Of a DNA stretch of 64,000 nt, positions 44,050 to 55,844 are shown in pieces. A program made the position numbers and the translations under genes. The notes beneath the pieces were generated by a model, which was not told where the DNA came from, searched no databases, and saw nothing but the letters and a program-made list of their open reading frames with translations. The stretch is from Panaeolus papilionaceus. Taxonomy: Eukaryota > Basidiomycota > Agaricomycetes > Agaricales. Each line of letters starts with the position of its first letter. The stretch's first letter is position 1. The stretch is from NCBI GenBank assembly GCA_015501605.1, contig JADNRZ010000004.1, forward strand, positions 1,860,001-1,924,000, read 5' to 3'.

Positions 44050-46799
44050 CTAGAGATACACTGTAGCCTCCCTCGATGCTATCGAGTAAGTTCAGAGTTG
44101 AGTCAGTAGAATCGGGTTTCCGCCAGATCTAGAAGATTCTGCAAAAGCAGCACAATGGCATCGCATAATTTTATATGCCTTGGGATTCAGAGCTCATTGT
44201 GCGTTGACATCCAACCTATCATGATGTGTGCGATAAGGAATTGGGTCGAATGCCAAGTGGTTTGGACAGGGGCATCATTACTCAAAAAAGAAATATCGCG
44301 ACCACGTGACTCTAAATTTCAGAGACCGCAGACGAACAATGAACTCAAGTATTCCATCAAACTTGAATTACTACCGCGACATTGTCATTGTCCAGAGCTA
44401 TAAATCGGTGAGTTTTTCTATGATTTCGTATACAACTTACCGTCATGTCTCAGGGCAAACTAACAGCCTTTTCTACGCTCTACAGTACCGAGACCAAGAT
44501 AGCTCGCGCGAAAGAAAAGGGCCGCACAGAATATAGCGAACGCAAACGTGCCATGGTGAACAATTCTGCCGCAAACGGGAACATGCTTCCACACCAAAAC
44601 ACTCCTCGAAAAGAGAGCTCTTCTGGGACACTGTCAGCTGAGGTGCGAAACGCCGAAGCCATCAAGGACGCCATAGGCTCAGAGCTCGATGGATCTACAT
44701 GGCTGATTGAGTCGACTACCATGGAGGTCATGCTCAAGGCCACTGCCACTGATGAAATGTGCCAGGAATATCTTGAATCTTGCTCCACGTATCAGCAAAA
44801 CCTCGCCGATTTCGACCGCGCTTCTTGCGAAGACGACATGTACGCGCCGGCTGTCGAACTTATCCAATCAATTCTTGATCACTTCCGCCTTGGGGACAAG
44901 CGGACCGTCATCGACACACACAGGACTCGACTCCAACACACGGAAGTGCAAAACGACCAAGGGGCCACAACCGCACCACCGAAAACAGGCTACTCTCTTG
45001 TGGACCTGACTATCACGGGAACACCAGAAGAGTTCGACTTCACGGATCCAAAATTGCATCCATGGATCAAGAAGGACGTGCGCACCTACACCACTTGTCT
45101 CACCCCAATCGATATTAAGATGAAGGGATGCAAAGACACCGAGGCACAACTTTTCTGTCAGGCAGCCATGTATGCTAGGTACGTTGATATCTCTGTGAAC
45201 GATTACCCTCTAACACATCCCTTGCTTCAGGGCATGCTTTAACTCACAACGCCATAGGACGTTCGTCTATGTGGTCATGATGAATCAAGAGGAGGTCGGC
45301 CTCTATTACTTTGACCACTGTGGTGGTATGCTTTCAAAGTGGATTCCGTACAGGGAGAACCTCGATGTCCTCGTTCGCATGATCCTCCTTACGTGTAACC
45401 CTGAGCGCAATCTCGTCGGTCTCGATCCGACTGTTTCGTTCGTCCCCATTCCCAGTACGGACAGCACCTCCACACCCCCTGCGCCTCGCCAATACCAACG
45501 AAAGATTTGCATCGATATCGGCAAAGGAGACATGGATCTCACTGTTCTGGGCCTTACATGGTCCTCAAACGCCATCCACGGAAGGAAGACGATCTGTTGG
45601 AAGGTCAAGGACGAGCAGGGCAATGAGTTTATGCTGAAGGAATGCTCACGTTCGGTATGCCGTAGCCCGACCGAGTGGGAGTTACTCGAACATATCAACA
45701 AGCACGCTCCCAACATTACTGGTGTCGGGAAGATGGTTGGCTACATGAGGAGCTTCAAAGTATCAGATCTTCGGAAGGGAACCCGCATGGACATGCCCGA
45801 GAACTTCCGCGACCGAGAGCGATACTTCATCCTCCTGGAGCAGCATGGATTACCCATCGCCCAATTCCAGGACCCGATGCAATTTCTTCGTGCATTCCGA
45901 GATAGTGTTACCACAGTTTGGCGCGGCGCGGCTCGGCGTAGTTTGACACGGCTTTTGTACTTTGGCGGTTTGGCTCGGCACCGGACCGGTAGCGCCACGG
46001 TCAAACCACAGTTGGCCAATCAGAGTAATCTATATATGGAAATGAAATTCAATTATGCACTTACTGTTGCCTTGAAGCTCTGGTGTCCATGTAAAGTATA
46101 TCAGACACAAGAAAGAATGCTATTTAACTGCATGATACCAAAAGATTTGCAGAAATTCAATGAGAGCACACAGAATCGCAGTCACTGTGATCAGGTCCTA
46201 AGTGATGCGAGCTCTGTGAGGTCATGTTTACGGAGACATCATTGTTTGGCAACGGTCGGGTACAAACAAGGGAGACTACCTCAAAAACATCACAGAAGCT
46301 GCAAATACTCAGTGAAATCTGAAAGAAATTTACTCAATATGATATGTATGCACAGAAGTACTATTATACATTGAAAATGTTATAAATTTATGCATCCTGT
46401 CTTACAAACAAGATTTAATTTCCATATTTGGGGTTGCGCCATCAGTTAACTGTAGTTTAGCCGCTTCAAGTCGGCACGCCGTCGGTTCAGCTTGCTCGGC
46501 TAAAAATACGGCTCAGCTCCATCGGTGCGCCGGACTGCGCCAAACCGTGGCAACACTATTCCGAGATGCCGTTGCAGGTCAGTGCTGTCCCAATTTCTAA
46601 AAAGCCATCACTAACGCAATTAATTAGGGCACATGCAATTATGGGAAATAGGCATTCTCCATCGTGATATCAGTCTCAACAACGTTCTGCTAGGCAAAGA
46701 TGGTGCTTCCAACGGCAATCGCGGCATGCTAATTGACCTTGACCTCGGTCTTTTCATCGAGACCGTGACATCGCATTATGGCATTGATTCCCGTACGGT
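44050..46799. repeat. Inverted repeat, right arm (interrupted by a DNA element)
   Basis: Reverse-orientation copy of 37673..39758. Coordinates of matching bases sum to 83,808 up to the insertion at 45903. After it the arm continues colinear to 46799, where it diverges inside the third intron. Confidence 0.9.
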
Positions 46800-47663
46800 A
46801 CGTTGTTGGACACCTGCAATGTCAGGATCTTGCTGTGTTATTAACAAATCCTCTAGGGAACTTATGCATTCCAGTCATATATGGTTCTCAGTAACACGGA
46901 AGAAGACCAGTACCAGTTCCCACATAACCACCTCGATGATTTAGAGTCTTTTTTCTGGGTTCTTATCTGGGTTACAATGGCATACGAAATTCGTGGATCT
47001 GGCGAGGATGCGAAGGTGCACGAGCTACCGGAAATGCTTAAACCAAAGTTGCTCCAACATTTCGAGGACAGCGCCGACGTGGCTTCATCCAAAAAATTAC
47101 CGGCTTTTGTATCAAGCCGCACCCTCCTGAATCTGGCGAAAGGGTGGGGACCAGTCTTCAAGACTTTGGTCAACGACCTTCGTAATTTTTTCAAGGGCAG
47201 GATCGCCAAGAAGAATGAACAGCGGGAAACGATGAATTTGGATGAAGAGTTGCGGCTGATCGAAGCAGCTGATGCTGATTCAGCCCCTCCAGAATGGCTC
47301 ACAACGCCCCGACCTCTTCTGTCACTTCGGGACTCGGATGAGTCTAAGCAAGACTACGCCACATTCCTTAGATACATAGATAAAGCCATTTCCAGCTATC
47401 AGGAGCTGCTCGACATTCATGCCCCCGGGCCTAGCAATACTATTCCTCAGCCAGTTACCCCGAAACGACCTGCGAGTGACAGAAGCGACTCAGTCAGCCA
47501 TACTCCTGGATCTGGGACGAAGCGTCTCCCTGAAGACTTGCCTGAAGATAGTCCTGGCGCGAAGCGAATTCGGGAGGAGAATCCCTTTGATCACAGGGGT
47601 TCTAGAGATGGGTCGCCTGTCCCCCGAAAGAGGAAGGGTCCATCTGCCAGACGTGATAGTTAA
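44445..47663 (+). pseudogene. FunK1-type protein kinase, copy 2, disrupted by a transposon
   Basis: Parent exons: 44445..45178, 45231..45902 plus 46567..46577, 46628..46797, 46857..47663. Exons 1-3 match copy 1. The last exon is clearly diverged (for example VLIWVTMAYEIRGSG against VLLWTTMAYEIQRSG) and keeps the basic end RKRKGPSARRDS. A 656-bp element plus target duplication (664 bp together) splits exon 2 just before the catalytic loop. Reading through gives a protein that stops at 46374 inside the element, lacking HRD and everything after. Every other splice site is intact, so the disruption is recent. Excision could restore only an altered site. Without the element the gene would have 797 codons. 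Confidence 0.85.
45903..46558. mobile_element. Non-autonomous hAT-like DNA transposon (656 bp)
   Basis: Flanked by an 8-bp target duplication TTCCGAGA (45895-45902 and 46559-46566), and the empty site is preserved in copy 1. The terminal inverted repeats read TAGTGTTACCACAGTTTGGC on the left and TAGTGTTGCCACGGTTTGGC on the right when reversed (two mismatches in 20). Subterminal GC-rich repeats of the type ggctcggc/cggttt are present at both ends, with an AT-rich centre. There is no transposase ORF. The 8-bp duplication and the TAGTGTT-type ends fit hAT-superfamily deletion derivatives (family knowledge). Confidence 0.85.
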
Positions 47664-48041
47664 GCCTAGAGAGGATGACACCTTCGACGCCCTCGTACTG
47701 TTTCTGTTATTCCATCTTGTCAATAAATTATGCTCTCTTCATTACTTTTTCTTTCCTTTCGTATCTTCTTTAGCTTCCCTTATTCAATCGTGATTTTACA
47801 CGATTTTTTTGATAGGGTACAATATATTTCACGAAGCATTGTCCAGATAACAACATCGTACAGGAACTATCCACCTATTTTTACTTACATTTACCACCTT
47901 TTTACTGTATACAAATCCTGATGAACACTAAGGAAAAGAAAAAAATATTGCTCCTGACGATTGTAACTATGAAGCATGGACAAGGAGCATTGAAATCGAG
48001 CTTCAAACGTCGAGAAAGTAGCATTGTCCTGAATGATCCGT
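47664..48041. other. 378-bp convergent intergenic gap
   Basis: 3' flanks of FunK1 copy 2 and of the first hydrophobin meet here. No gene. Confidence 0.4.
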
Positions 48042-48585
48042 TTAGAGGATGATAGTGACAGGGGTACAGCCAATAACGACGACTCCTTCCTAGACAAACG
48101 ATGAGACGATGACAAAAAGCAGTTCAAAATGTTACTTACGAAGTGGTTGTTTTGGCAGCAAACTGGTTGGGCCGTGCAGGCACCTCCGGAGCCAATGCCA
48201 GCAACGTTGATCGAGGAGCAATCAGAACCAACAAGAGCAGTGATAGGGGAGACGACAACGTTGATCAGGGCGAGCAAGCCGACGATGACGCTGTTATTAG
48301 CCTTAATAAATAAAACGGTTTAGCCAACTGTTGATGTAATGTTACCGAGGGTGTATCTTACCTGCTCAACGTTATTGCAGCAGTACAGGTGGTCAGTGTT
48401 GCACTGGCTAGCAGGGGGCGGCGTGGAGCTCGGGGCATACTGTTGGAAGACGTACAATATACTTAGCGGTGAGATTAATAAATGGGAGACAAAAGACCTA
48501 CAGTGGTGACAGTAACAGTTTGGGTGGCGGCCGCAAGGGTGATAAAGAGAAGAGCAACAAAGAACGAGGCAGAGCGAGAGAGCAT
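48042..48585 (-). CDS. Class I hydrophobin, 123 residues
   Basis: Four exons in coding order: 48502..48585, 48362..48439, 48140..48301, 48042..48089, all introns phase 0. The signal peptide MLSRSASFFVALLFITLAAA is followed by a Thr/Val stretch and a Pro/Ser-rich linker. The eight Cys are spaced C-6-CC-32-C-13-C-5-CC-12-C, within the class I range. The mature protein should self-assemble at air-water interfaces on hyphae or spores (family knowledge). It is close to the hydrophobin at 52.1 kb, sharing VVVSPITALVG and GIGSGGACTAQPVCCQNN, and exon sizes are identical except for the first (84 against 78 nt). Confidence 0.95.
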
Positions 48586-48659
48586 CTTGAAAGGCTGTGA
48601 GTAGTACTGGTACTGAAACTGAAAGTTGATTAACTGAAGAATGGTTGTAAATCTTAGGC

Positions 48660-48668
48660 CTTTTTATA
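48660..48668 (-). promoter_or_regulatory. TATA box of the 48 kb hydrophobin
   Basis: TATAAAAAG on the minus strand, 75 bp upstream of the start codon. The 52 kb paralogue has its TATA box at nearly the same distance. Confidence 0.6.
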
Positions 48669-49281
48669 CTGGAAAGAACGCCCCTCAAGGACGATTTTGG
48701 GCAGCTTCCAGGACTGGGAGGCCTAATTTATGATGTCAGACTACGAGTCATGAAAAGGAATTTGCGATGATCAGTTGTAGATTTGACAGTAGGTGAGAAG
48801 AGAAGCAATAAGATCTGTAGCCGTCGACGGATGTTTGAAACGGAATTCAATTAACCTGAAAAACGCAATCGACGTTGACCCTTAACCTGCGAAATGTGGG
48901 TGAAGCATACAAGGCAAAACACGATAGAGACTTCCAAGGAGTGTCAGGAATGAGGGCCCAATAAAATTGCACTCCACAACTCATGTCTCTATTTCAATTA
49001 TCCAGGTTGATAAGAGGCAATGTACCGGCGAAGTTTAGGTTTCCGGGGTGGACAATTTATTATTTCAGAAACCCATAAACAGACCAAGATTCGGAATCGG
49101 AACAAAGGCAGAGTTATCTGAAGATATTCCATAATTTTTCAAGGATGCAGAAGGAAAGGACTGATAGATTGGCCAAAGTGTACGCAGTAGTGCCAAAATT
49201 ATCAAAGCCGCAGAACCAGTCGAACAGACATGCTTTAGCAGATGAGAGTTGGGAATCAAGGGGTAGTTGCTCCTACCCTAA
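48669..49281. other. Divergent upstream region between hydrophobin and ING gene
   Basis: About 0.6 kb that must hold regulatory sequence for the hydrophobin and, on the right, the ING gene promoter. No gene. Confidence 0.4.
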
Positions 49282-50752
49282 ATGGAAATTGCTCAAGCAT
49301 CACGAGCTGAATCAGCAACAACATCAGTGACTCGACCGCCACCGAATTTGCTGGCGCACAGACCTCCATTCTTGACGCTCCTTAACCCTTTGACAACGAC
49401 CACGACATCGCAGCAGGTCTTGGACACTAACATGAACACTGGGATACCCAACTTTGAAGAGGCAGCTAATGTAGCCACCGAATTCATTTACAGTGAGCTC
49501 GCTCATGCTCGTGTTTAGGTGTGAACTTTTCTAAAAACCGGCTACTAGGTCTTGACAATTTACCCAGCGAAGTATCACATATTCTTCAAGAAATTAAGCA
49601 TAAAGATATCCGGACGCAAGGTACGTCGAGATATTTTTACTCTGATCGCTTTCCCGACATTGAATTGCTGCAGAACTTCAACAGGAAATTGATAAGGATT
49701 CGGCGAAATACATTCGCCACTCACGACGTGCGTCTTCGACGTCAGGAACGCCTCCTTCTCCATCTTCTAGGGCACCTTCACCGAAGTCTATGACGATACC
49801 TGCCAAAGTATCCGCCTCTTATGCTGAAATTCAGGAGCTTGCTTCCGAGAAATGCGTTCTCGCACAGCGTCTCATAGAGCTTGTAACAAAGACACGTGCG
49901 AGGCTGGATGCAGATATTGCAAAAGTTCGAATGCTGCAGGGAGAACCGCCGGAACCACCAGCTTCTCAGACGGCTAAAGCTCTTTTACCCAGTCTATCGG
50001 CGGACACTTTCGGTGCTCCTGGGCGCAATCCAGCACAAGCAATCAGTGACAGTCTCCGCAGTGCCTTAGCCATGTCCCCTACGCCAGATGGTCGTTTTGG
50101 ATCTTCCATTTCTTCACCAGTTGCTTCACCTGCTGCCTCATCCGCCCCTGCGACTAAAAGTATGTTCTTTGACGTAACCTTTCGCGTGTTTCATTGTCTG
50201 ATCTATGTATCTTTTTCCCAGAACGCCGAGTCACAACAACGACATCTATCAAGATTTCACCTGCTGCATCACCAACCAAACATCGTTCACAATCACCGGC
50301 AGCTACTGCCGCTGCTTCTCATACGACACAGAAGTCCCGGCTTTCTAAACAAATCCACCCACCTGTGCAAGATGTCGAATCTGACGCAGAACCAGATGAA
50401 GGTGTGGTTGAAGAGGAAGCTGAGGACGAAACCTTGTATTGTTTCTGTCAAAAGCAGAGCTACGGAGACGTAAGTTATCTGTATTAGCATAATTTAATTC
50501 CTGCTAACTGATGTCATTTGTCTTCAGATGATTGCTTGCGACAACGAGGGTGGATGTCCGTATGAATGGGTAAGCATACTTTGGCCTTTTTTGGTACGCT
50601 CCTTATGCTAACGTTGCCTGTAGTTCCACCTTGCCTGTGTCGGGTTGAAACAGCCGACCCCAGAGAAATGGTACTGCTCTACCTGCATCAAGAGTGGATG
50701 CGCCCCCTTGCCCCCTCAGCCAACGGCGACCCGAAAGGGCAGGAAAAAATAG
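49282..50752 (+). CDS. ING-family PHD-finger chromatin protein, 395 residues
   Basis: Exons: 49282..49492, 49549..49620, 49674..50159, 50222..50469, 50528..50569, 50624..50752 (1,188 nt). The N-terminal ING domain contains SLDNLPSEVSHILQEIKHKD then ELQQEIDKDSAKYIRHSRR, and a helical stretch LASEKCVLAQRLIELVTKTR. A Ser/Pro/Ala-rich linker follows. The C-terminal PHD finger is complete: LYCFCQKQSYGD, then MIACDNEGGCPYEWFHLACV, then KWYCSTCI. That finger type reads H3K4 methylation and recruits histone acetyltransferase or deacetylase complexes (family knowledge). It acts in the nucleus. The start at 49282 is the upstream in-frame ATG; MNTGIPNF at 49432 is an alternative. It lies between two hydrophobins, with no evident functional link. 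Confidence 0.9.
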
Positions 50753-52058
50753 ACCCTTACCATTTGACGCTTTCCCCGCTTTCTAGAAAAATCGTGTTTG
50801 TCTATTTTTCTCTGCTCTTTGTATAACCCCACTGTTAATTTGTAGATTTTAATATGATGCGATGCGACTATTGCCTTTATTTTCATGCAGTTACATTGTG
50901 TATAACCCTTGACACTATATTGTTTAACCAACCAATCGGTTGGAGGGCAATGTTGGTCTTTTTTTCCCTATGCTATCTTTCCATTAAGGTCATGGAATAT
51001 TTGATCATGAACCTTGTTTTGCTGTTCTTATTGTCAGCCACTTAATATTCTTCATCATCACCCCATACTGCATCACAAATCTTGTACGACGGAATGCCCC
51101 CCCCCCCATTACGTAGGTCATTATTGACTCCCTCTAACAGCGTTCCTCTCACACCTTGTCTCGGAGGTCGCATGGATTCCAAAATGCACATTTTCTTTGA
51201 CAGTTCTGGGAACGCTCTTCAGTACCTCGACCAGTGAACATCTTCACTATCTTCCCTAGAATCTGGGGTGCGCGTTCGTCCCGACCATTTCATACCAACC
51301 AGCCACCTCCGTCATGGATGATGAAAAGCGCCCTGCAGTCGCCCGCTCTTCATCCACTTTTCATTCCGTCGTCGACTCAAGTCGACCTCAGTGCTTCCAT
51401 ACTATGTTCCTGGAACATTTGGAGCATCAGAAATTGGCCAATGCAGTAATATTGGTGTCTCAAAAACTGGCATAGGTGTGAAGCACTCACACGGAGGTCT
51501 TCTACGGGATTCAATTTATCGATTATGATTATCTCTGTTGAGACAGATGCATGCCAATTAGGCGCTTTGTTATCCGCGTCATTGCGTCACCTGTTTCCCA
51601 TCGGACAACTGGATGTTCCTTGTAACCACTGTCCTTGTCAGGCATCCACTTTGAACTCCATCGGACTTTGGATGATTCAAGCTGCAATGCTGTCGGGGTC
51701 ACAATGTCAATATCATTTACAGGCCTCTAAGAGCGAAAGCAGCTAATGAGCACAATGTGGTCGGACTGATTGAACTAATTATAAGCGCTGTTGTAGATCG
51801 GTGAGACGCCGCAAATGCTAATGCACCACTTTGACATCGATCCTCCATTGACATACAAAAGTATGTATGTTTTCTCGGAAAAACAGCAGGCCATCAATAT
51901 TAGGGCTGATTTCTCACTCCACAAAGTTGACACCCATTGCGAAATATGGGAAGGCAGGACGTTTGCGATGATGACCTCTGACGCGGTCTACGACAAAGTT
52001 TCCAGAATGTCGAGGAAAATGATGGACTTTTTGAGTGGTTGAGCTGTTCCTTGATGGG
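50753..52058. other. 1.3 kb without a recognised gene
   Basis: Contains the ING 3' flank, a C-homopolymer near 51098-51110 and the distal promoter of the next hydrophobin. ORFs such as 51234-51449 are unconvincing. Confidence 0.4.
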
Positions 52059-52067
52059 TATAAAAGG
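52059..52067 (+). promoter_or_regulatory. TATA box of the 52 kb hydrophobin
   Basis: TATAAAAGG, 80 bp upstream of the start codon at 52139. Confidence 0.6.
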
Positions 52068-52138
52068 ACGTGCATTTAGGCCTTCAAGTTGAATCCCCCA
52101 GTCCAAAGCAATTCACCGCATCGACTAACTCTTCAATC

Positions 52139-52679
52139 ATGCAACTCAAGACCTTCTTCGTCCCAGCTGCTCTTTCTGCCCTTGCGGCCGCCACAACAAC
52201 TGTCACTGTTACCAGCGTAAGTCTTACCGAACTACGTTACACGACGAAGTGACTGATCGCTAGATGGACTGCGCAGTACCCACCGACCCCAACTCCCCCA
52301 CCCGCCAGCCAATGCAACACCGACAAGCTCTTCTGCTGTAATCAAGTTCAACAGGTGAATACTTTCACTGATAACTTGCAACAATCGAGACTGTCTAACA
52401 CATCCTTACAGGCTAACAACAGCATCATCGCCGGTCTTCTCAGCACCATTGGTGTTGTTGTTAGTCCCATTACTGCTCTGGTTGGTGTTAACTGCAGCCC
52501 CATCGACGTCCTTGGCATTGGCTCTGGCGGCGCTTGCACCGCCCAACCAGTCTGCTGCCAGAACAATGACTTCGTGAGTTTTCCTAATTTCGTTCGGAAG
52601 GAATGGTTTATTTAAATATGAATGTTTCTAGCATGGTTTGATCACTGTTGGGTGTACGCCAGTGACGCTTGGACTTTAG
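52139..52679 (+). CDS. Class I hydrophobin, 121 residues
   Basis: Exons 52139..52216, 52277..52354, 52412..52573 and 52632..52679, all introns phase 0. The leader MQLKTFFVPAALSALAAA is a signal peptide. After a YPPTPTPPPA linker come eight Cys spaced C-6-CC-32-C-13-C-5-CC-12-C, ending in GCTPVTLGL. For exon 2 an earlier AG would give a frame with an early stop; the GCGCAG acceptor restores the hydrophobin frame. It is a paralogue of the 48 kb gene in opposite orientation, with the ING gene between. The encoded surface protein coats hyphae and is normally secreted. Confidence 0.95.
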
Positions 52680-53685
52680 ATTGAGTATAGGTAGAGAGTA
52701 TTAATACCGTTGATGATGATATCGAACGGAATGAAAAACGACTCGTTGCAAGTATACTGAAAGCCTTGGCAACATGTGAGCTTGTATGAGTTGGATCCGA
52801 GTGAAAAATGATAAGATCTGTCTACTCGAAACGCCTTGTCTATGATACGATGCAGAGCAATCAACGACAACCATGAGGTAGGGTCGCTAAACTAAGTCGT
52901 AGCCAACTTAGTAGCTGTTACTTTACGCCGCTATTCTTGAAGAACAGGGATTGAATCGAGCAACTTTATGATGTCTCTCTAAACATAATATGTAGGTTGA
53001 GTAGGTGACCGTTAAGTTGAAAGTTAACATAACTACATTATGGAAGGAGCAGCGCTCGTATCCACAGAAAAAGTGATCAACTACTCGTTCCAGTCCACAC
53101 AATCAGCCTTGGCGACATATGGGCTGGATCCGAGTGGAGACCGATAAGCATGCCCTTTCGAGGAATGATATCTGCCGCCTCATTATCAGCGAGTAATAAT
53201 ACATAGCTTTTTAGTAATGAATTTAAACCCAAGAAAGCTTGTTTATCAACATTTGCTAGATATTTCGAAGCGATTCGAAGACGAGTCAAGTTTGAGTCTA
53301 GCGTTAGTATTGGCAGCTTTGGAGTTGTGGGTGCTGATTTCCTTTCTAGTCATGTCGGGACTCGGCCCATCGCAATTCGCCGCGGCCCTCCAATTTTGTC
53401 GGAGATCAGATGATTCAGCAGTCCGGCGGCAGCGTCGGCTTTCCATCGGGTTAAATATGACCCATCCCTGCATTTCCGCCCCAGCATAAACAATCTTTGT
53501 CATAAGATTTATTCCATGGAGGACAGCACACTGCAACTTTCAAGTCAAAAGGAGGACGTCCCTGGGTTCTATGTCATAACTGTCCTTGGCTGATTTCCTT
53601 CTCTTCTTGTGCTCTTTTTTTCTTAATTTTCTACGATTTGTTGACTTTACCTGCTCTTCGTGTCTGGATTCGCGATCAATTTACT
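52680..53685. other. 1.0 kb gap with a small duplicated block
   Basis: Two related stretches, about 52757-52820 and 53105-53150, share agccttggcRacatRtg and ggatccgagtg with ataag after. No gene. The right end carries the promoter of the transporter gene. Confidence 0.4.
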
Positions 53686-55844
53686 ATGGAGCAGTTTACG
53701 GAAAAGATCAAGGATAAAACGGCGGAAAATCAGGACAGTTCGGCTTCAATATCCTCTAGCCAGAGCGTAAGCTCTATCGATTATCCGGATGGTGGCCTCA
53801 GAGCCTGGCTCGTCGTCTGTGGGGTAAGATTGTCGTTCATTTCACGCAGCGAAATGTTCGTTCAACTGACTGTGTCGATCAGTCAATGTGTTGCACCTTC
53901 TCAACGTGAGTCAAAGCCCTTGTCGCTATTTCGAATGATGGGCTAATTTTTGCTCATAGTTTTGGCTTTGTAAATGCTTGGGGTGTAAGTCTATTTGATG
54001 GCCACAAAACCTGTCAATTAACATTCAAAACCTTTTATATTCTAGGTTTTTCAATCATATTATGAGACGTCACTATTGCAAGATTCGTCACCTTCAAATT
54101 TGTAAGTGCACCATTTTTTTCTGAGTCGCAATTTTACTTAGATCCGTTGTGCATCAGAGCGTGGATTGGGTCAATACAGGTATTTAGCGAAAGTAGAGCT
54201 CGCTTAAGTTCACCGATCTTACTTTCTGCGCCGACATAGTACGCGCTTGTCTTTGGGCCTGCTCTATTTTCCGGACGACTTTTAGATCTAGGCTACTTCC
54301 GAGGGTTGTTCGCCGCCGGCACAGTGCTAGTCGTCACTGCTACCTTGTTAGTCGCACAGTGCACTGAATACTGGCAGTTCCTCTTGTGCCAGGGAATAGC
54401 GATAGGGGTACGTGTTAATACCGACATGGGATGTCCATTCAACTACTAACTCCGATTTTGTAGCTTGGATGCGGCCTCTGCTTCGGACCAACTCTTGGAA
54501 TAGTTGGCCACTGGTTCCTTAAGCGGCGCGGTTTGGCCTTGGGACTGACAGCGGTTGGCTCCTCCATTGGAGGGACGATATACCCGATATCTTCGAGACT
54601 ACTAATTCCCAATGTAGGGTACGTCTAGTCCAAATCATTCGCTGAAAACCAGCTGACTCTGTTTGATAGCTTCCCATGGACGATGCGCATTATGGCCTTT
54701 ATCAATTTGGCTGCGTTGGGTATCGCAAATATCACACTAACACCTCGACTGCCACCTAAAGACCTACCGGGTGGGTTACTGAACATCAGAGTCTTCGAAT
54801 CCGCGGCCTTCACCATATGGTGCATCTTGGGCTTTGTCTGCTTCTTGGGAATTTACACAGGTTCGTACTATTGCTCTCATAACTGGGGTCCACCTATTCT
54901 GATTGTTGTCACTGTGGCATGTCTAGTTTTGACATTCATAGACGTAACCGCTGTGAAATCAGGCGTTTCTCCCGACTTTTCATTTTATCTCGTCAGCATG
55001 GCTAACGCGAGCTCGGGTATCGGTCGTCTGATGACCGGGATACTCGCTGATAAAGTTGGTAAGTATCCCGTCCCTGCCCGCTTCGCCAGTGATAGTGAGT
55101 AATCGTTTCAATGGCTAACATAATTTTGCAGGCGCCATTAGTGTTATGGTCCCCATGTCTCTCGCATGTGCAGTTATGACATACGCTTGGCCATACGCGC
55201 AAAGCAAAGAGGCGCTGATTGCCATTGCGATTCTTTATGGGTCAGTACTGCTGTGCTATCAGCCCAGTTCTTTCTAACAACCTGTTTAGATTTGCATCAT
55301 CAGCCTTCGTCTCATCATTCAATATTCCCGTTTATGCTATGGGTGAAATGGGAGACATTGGACGTCGGCTCGGCACGGTATTTATATTTACCGGGGTGGG
55401 AGCGCTGATAGGCCCGCCGATCTCTGGCGCCATTAATCGTGCGACAGGGGGCGTTCAAGCGGTCAGCTATTACGCAGGTAAGGACGCAAGATTTTCTGCT
55501 ATTTTCTCCGTGTCTGGAGTCCAAATTTGGATGTCTGTATGGAAATCACTATGACGCAAGTCATGCACCGCCTTACGGGGTGCGTTCCTGATTCTGACTT
55601 ATAATAACAAGTTATATGTTATTTTCGGTGCGGACAACCTTCCGAGGTGACGCTCATATGCAGTGCTCGTCTGTCTGCATCACAGATATCATTGAACTCT
55701 TCAATCATATGATACGCCCTGTCTGACAGACATCATGCTTACAACTTGTTTATTTTGTCTTTAGGAACCGCCGTCGTTGTTTCGGTCGTGTTGATGCTTG
55801 TGGTCAAACGATTAATCCTCGGTCGATTTTGGGGCAACCTTTGA
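53686..55844 (+). CDS. MFS transporter, monocarboxylate-porter (MCT/SLC16) type, 428 residues
   Basis: Twelve exons: 53686..53823, 53883..53905, 53960..53984, 54046..54101, 54158..54179, 54240..54407, 54464..54618, 54670..54860, 54927..55058, 55132..55240, 55290..55477, 55765..55844. They total 1,287 nt with matching phases. The N-terminus carries the family entry motif DYPDGGLRAWLVVCG, then FGFVNAWGVFQSYYE. Loop motifs such as GHWFLKRRGLALGL, the family's SPDFSFYLVSMANASSGIGR and the conserved NIPVYAMGEMGDIGR follow. About 12 membrane segments are expected. MCT-like fungal proteins sit in the plasma membrane, and many do not carry monocarboxylates, so the substrate is unknown. Exons 2, 3 and 5 are only 22-25 nt. 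Reading on through the intron after FLGIYT would insert unrelated residues. Confidence 0.9.

Noticed and set aside
45271..46374. 367-codon ORF as an intact gene
   Set aside because: It is FunK1 copy 2 exon 2 running into the hAT-like element; the kinase is interrupted, not a genuine short protein.
51096..51112. C-homopolymer as an element boundary
   Set aside because: No terminal repeats or target duplication around it; a simple homopolymer.
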